Of a stretch of DNA of 38,462 nt, positions 36,084 to 38,462 are shown one piece after another. The notes below the pieces were generated by a model, which was not told the origin of the DNA, ran no database searches, and saw only the letters and a list, made by a program, of their open reading frames with translations. The stretch covers positions 1 through 38,462 of the forward strand of contig NZ_JADMKB010000155.1 of assembly GCF_018780075.1 (NCBI RefSeq), read 5' to 3'. The DNA is from Hydrogenophaga sp. Its GTDB lineage: Bacteria > Pseudomonadota > Gammaproteobacteria > Burkholderiales > Burkholderiaceae_C. The translations under genes were made by a program, and so were the position numbers. Position 1 is the stretch's first letter, and each line of letters starts with the position of its first letter.

Positions 36084-36697
36084 GCCTGACCCTCTCGGCC
36101 CCGCTGGCCGAGCACCCGGTAGGCCCACAGGCACGCCCCGCCGCCCACCACCAGCAGCACCCAGGCCAGTGGCCAGCGCATCAGGGCGATGGCCGCGAAG
36201 GTGAGGGCGGCCAGGCCGATGCAGACCCACAGTCCCATGGCGTTCTTCTCGAGCGCGGCGATCAGCTTGATGCCGGTGGCGGTGATCAGGCCCGCTGCCA
36301 CCGCGCCCATGCCGCGCAACGCGCCCTGTGCGGCGGCGGTGTCGGCCACGCTTCCGTACAGGGCCGCGAGCAGCAGCACGAGCACCAGTGGCGCGGCCAG
36401 CATGCCGGAGAGCGCGGCCAGGGCGCCGGGCAGACCGAAGTAGCGCCCACCGATCATCAGCGAGAGGTTGACCACGTTGGGGCCGGGCATGATCTGCGCC
36501 ACCGCCCAGTCCTCGATGAACTGCTCGCGCGTCATCCAGCGTTTTTTCTCCACCAGCTCGCGTTGCACCACGGCGAGCACGCCGCCAAAGCCTTGCAGGG
36601 CCAGCCAGGTGAAGGAGAGGAACAGGTCGGTTTTGGAGCGGGGGCGGTGGGCTGCGGCCTCGGAAGGCGCGGGTGCCGGGGCGGCGGGTTCGGTCAT
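36080..36697 (-). CDS. ChrA-type chromate transporter, first subunit (short CHR domain)
   Basis: A 205-aa membrane protein. After a Pro/Ala-rich N-terminus (about 20 residues) comes the CHR domain with FGGVLAVVQRELVEKKRW, AQIMPGPNVVNLSLMIGG (PGP motif) and several hydrophobic helices. With the downstream gene it makes a heterodimeric transporter of the short-chain CHR type. I chose ATG 36697 because the longer open frame overlaps the GNAT gene with no similarity. There is no Shine-Dalgarno site; GATAAT ends seven bases before the ATG. Confidence 0.88.
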   Translation of the reverse strand: MTEPAAPAPAPSEAAAHRPRSKTDLFLSFTWLALQGFGGVLAVVQRELVEKKRWMTREQFIEDWAVAQIMPGPNVVNLSLMIGGRYFGLPGALAALSGMLAAPLVLVLLLAALYGSVADTAAAQGALRGMGAVAAGLITATGIKLIAALEKNAMGLWVCIGLAALTFAAIALMRWPLAWVLLVVGGGACLWAYRVLGQRGREGQA

Positions 36698-36704
36698 GGA
36701 AAGG

Positions 36705-36710
36705 ATTATC
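36705..36710 (-). promoter_or_regulatory. Possible leaderless -10 element for the chrA pair
   Basis: The minus strand reads GATAAT at 36710-36705, seven bases before ATG 36697, with no purine-rich ribosome binding site between them. A -35 is not convincing (GCCACA at an 18-base spacing matches three of six). Confidence 0.3.
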
Positions 36711-36724
36711 GGAGGGCCGCGGGA

Positions 36725-36766
36725 ACCCTGTGGCGTGTGGGGTGGGTGCGGCGTCGACCGCAGGGT
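36725..36766. other. Hairpin at the end of the GNAT gene
   Basis: ACCCTGTGG (36725-36733) can pair with CCGCAGGGT (36758-36766), nine pairs including one G-U, around a 24-base loop. It lies immediately past the GNAT stop on the minus strand. No T-run follows, so it is a possible Rho-dependent or stabilising structure only. Confidence 0.3.
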
Positions 36767-36767
36767 C

Positions 36768-37277
36768 TCAGAGCCCGAGTTCCCAGTGTTCGCCCACCAG
36801 GTCCACACCGTAGCTGTGGTGGGCTTCGCTGCGCACCAGTTGGAAGCCGCGCCTGGCGTAGATCGCTCGCGCTGCGTCGAGGTTGCGGTTGGTCCAGAGC
36901 AGCAGGCTGCGGTAGCCCTTGCCGCGGGCAAAGGCAATGCATTCGTCGGTGAGGCGGCCACCCAGGCCCAGGCCGCGCGAGGCGGGTGTGAGGATCAACA
37001 GCCGCAGCTGCGCTTCGGTGTCGCTCTTGCGCACCACAAAGGCCGAGCCCACGCGCTCGCCATGGAGCGTGGCGATCCAGCCGCGCTCCATGGCGGGGTC
37101 GTGGCGCTTCATCATGTCGGCCACGATGCCGGCGACCAGGGCTTCGAACTCGCTGTTCCAGCCGTATTCACGGGCGTAAACCTCGCCGTGCTGCTGGATG
37201 ACCCAGCCCATGTCGCCGGGCTGCGGGGCGCGCAGGGCGACGCCGGGAGGCAAAAGGGTTGTCATTTCAGTTCCCAT
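36768..37277 (-). CDS. GNAT-family N-acetyltransferase
   Basis: A 169-aa acetyl-CoA-dependent acetyltransferase. The acetyl-CoA loop is RGLGLGG (101-107), following the strand LRLLILTP; ARAIYARRGFQLV is the typical C-terminal motif. The sequence resembles the GNAT half of MarR-GNAT fusion proteins but has no helix-turn-helix domain here. The substrate is unknown. Two starts are possible because the start region is duplicated: ATG 37277 (with AGGAA) and ATG 37265 (with GGGAA), four codons apart. It lies between the chrA pair and fabG, all on the minus strand. Confidence 0.85.
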   Translation of the reverse strand: MGTEMTTLLPPGVALRAPQPGDMGWVIQQHGEVYAREYGWNSEFEALVAGIVADMMKRHDPAMERGWIATLHGERVGSAFVVRKSDTEAQLRLLILTPASRGLGLGGRLTDECIAFARGKGYRSLLLWTNRNLDAARAIYARRGFQLVRSEAHHSYGVDLVGEHWELGL

Positions 37278-37286
37278 TTCAGTTCC
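37263..37286 (-). repeat. Perfect 12-bp tandem duplication of the GNAT start region
   Basis: On the minus strand GGAACTGAAATG occurs twice head to tail. Each copy carries a Shine-Dalgarno-like GGAA and an ATG five bases later. The unit is 12 bp, so both ATGs share one frame. Confidence 0.85.
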
Positions 37287-37333
37287 TCAAGGCGGAGCGC
37301 GACCCGCATCGAATGCCACAGTCCAACCCAGAG

Positions 37334-37387
37334 GCACCGTCGGGCCGGCTTCGCCGGACGGCCCGTGCAGCCCCCCTGGAGGGGGGG
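37334..37387. repeat. GC-rich palindromic element, probably a dispersed repeat
   Basis: Two hairpins stand side by side in the 138-bp fabG-GNAT gap. The first runs from GCAC (37334-37337) to GTGC (37365-37368) around a core CCGGC-TTC-GCCGG. The second is CCCCCC (37371-37376), TGGA, GGGGGG (37381-37386). An ACGCGAAGCGGCGCGGGG tail follows. From memory this style of intergenic palindrome recurs in Comamonadaceae genomes; copy number cannot be shown from one window. It may also end fabG transcripts. Confidence 0.5.
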
Positions 37388-37415
37388 ACGCGAAGCGGCG
37401 CGGGGGGTATTCCAT

Positions 37416-38159
<744 letters not shown>

Positions 38160-38181
38160 GGTGAAGCAGTGTGGTGGGTCG

Positions 38182-38214
38182 AAAAAAAGCCGACGGCTGA
38201 GGCGTCCGCCGGCT
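38182..38214 (-). terminator. Intrinsic terminator after the 3-hydroxyacyl-CoA dehydrogenase gene
   Basis: On the minus strand AGCCGGCGG pairs with CCGTCGGCT (nine pairs, one G-U) around a nine-base loop, followed directly by seven T residues. This is the best intrinsic terminator in the window. It lies 35 bases after the upstream stop codon and 22 bases before the fabG ATG. Confidence 0.8.
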
Positions 38215-38223
38215 GCTGGGAAA

Positions 38224-38253
38224 AGTGTAGCTGGGCCGAAGGGTGTCGTTCAG
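38224..38253 (-). promoter_or_regulatory. Possible fabG promoter upstream of the terminator
   Basis: On the minus strand CTGAAC (38253-38248), overlapping the upstream stop codon, is followed after 18 bases by TACACT (38229-38224). The -10 is good, the -35 weak. Transcription from here would begin near 38217 and pass through the terminator before reaching fabG. Confidence 0.3.
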
Positions 38254-38462
38254 TACACGGGCTGGTGCTGGCGCAGGGCGGCCTTGACCGTGTCGCTCAA
38301 CACGAAGCCGCTGCCGTGCTTGGCGGCGAGTTGTGCGCAGCGCCGCTCGAAAGCGTCCACGCCCATGCCGTAGATGAACTGCAGCGCGCCACCGGTCCAG
38401 GCCGGGAAGCCGATGCCGAAGATCGAGCCGATGTTGCCGTCGTGCACGCTGGTGAGCACGCC
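38250..38462 (-). CDS. 3-hydroxyacyl-CoA dehydrogenase (FadB/FadJ-type), C-terminal fragment at window edge
   Basis: Only the last 70 codons are in the window; the gene continues past the right edge. The segment GVLTSVHDGNIGSIFGIGFPAWTGG (shown split here: GVLTSVHDGNIG then SIFGIGFPAWTGG) is typical of the C-terminal domain of 3-hydroxyacyl-CoA dehydrogenases of the multifunctional FadJ type, which act in beta-oxidation. The protein ends ALRQHQPVY. GTG 38459 is an internal valine codon, not a start. Subfamily cannot be decided from this piece. Confidence 0.85.
   Translation of the reverse strand, partial: GVLTSVHDGNIGSIFGIGFPAWTGGALQFIYGMGVDAFERRCAQLAAKHGSGFVLSDTVKAALRQHQPVY

Overview
The window is GC-rich, densely packed chromosomal DNA of a betaproteobacterium, most likely Burkholderiales, family Comamonadaceae (Hydrogenophaga- or Acidovorax-like). 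This rests on protein sequence style and gene order: sucA-sucB-lpdA followed by zapE; hfq-hflX-hflK-hflC-DUF2065-hisZ-purA; ndk-rlmN-pilF-rodZ-ispG-hisS-yfgM-bamB-der; and a separate HisZ subunit. The species cannot be named from the window. Nearly all of it is core genome. I see no rRNA, tRNA, CRISPR array, prophage, insertion sequence or toxin-antitoxin pair, and no gene-free stretch above 300 bases (the longest is 10197-10388). REGION 1 (1-5427): the 3' end of the 2-oxoglutarate dehydrogenase operon (E1, E2 and E3 subunits), closing with the ATPase zapE. REGION 2 (5439-9137): a minus-strand PP2C phosphatase and a plus-strand iron-sulfur DinG-type helicase diverge from a 152-bp spacer; each converges tightly on its outer neighbour, and the helicase overlaps bamD at the 3' ends. 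REGION 3 (9168-12354): rluD, then scpB overlapping rluB, giving rRNA pseudouridylation and chromosome condensation. REGION 4 (12466-28494): a 16-kb same-strand block of envelope, translation, isoprenoid and RNA-regulation genes running from ndk through der, hfq and the HflKC complex to hisZ and purA, with many start/stop overlaps. REGION 5 (28548-30476): a phosphoribosyltransferase translationally coupled to a cystathionine beta-lyase, then a lysine-rich 61-aa protein. REGION 6 (30576-35482): mnmH and tesA on the minus strand; an ABC ATPase whose start codon overlaps that of tesA; rlmB; then two uncharacterised envelope genes, a small lipoprotein and a YIP1-type membrane protein. REGION 7 (35487-38462): minus strand, a split ChrA chromate transporter, a GNAT acetyltransferase, a palindromic repeat, a FabG-type reductase and the 3' end of a 3-hydroxyacyl-CoA dehydrogenase. 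I found no convincing new multi-gene system. The best candidates for new biology are local: the lipoprotein/YIP1 pair; a perfect 9-bp inverted repeat abutting the rlmB start codon; GATAAT hexamers 5-7 bases before three ATG codons that lack a Shine-Dalgarno site; a 12-bp tandem duplication of a start region in the GNAT gene; and an intrinsic terminator that appears to lie in the fabG leader.
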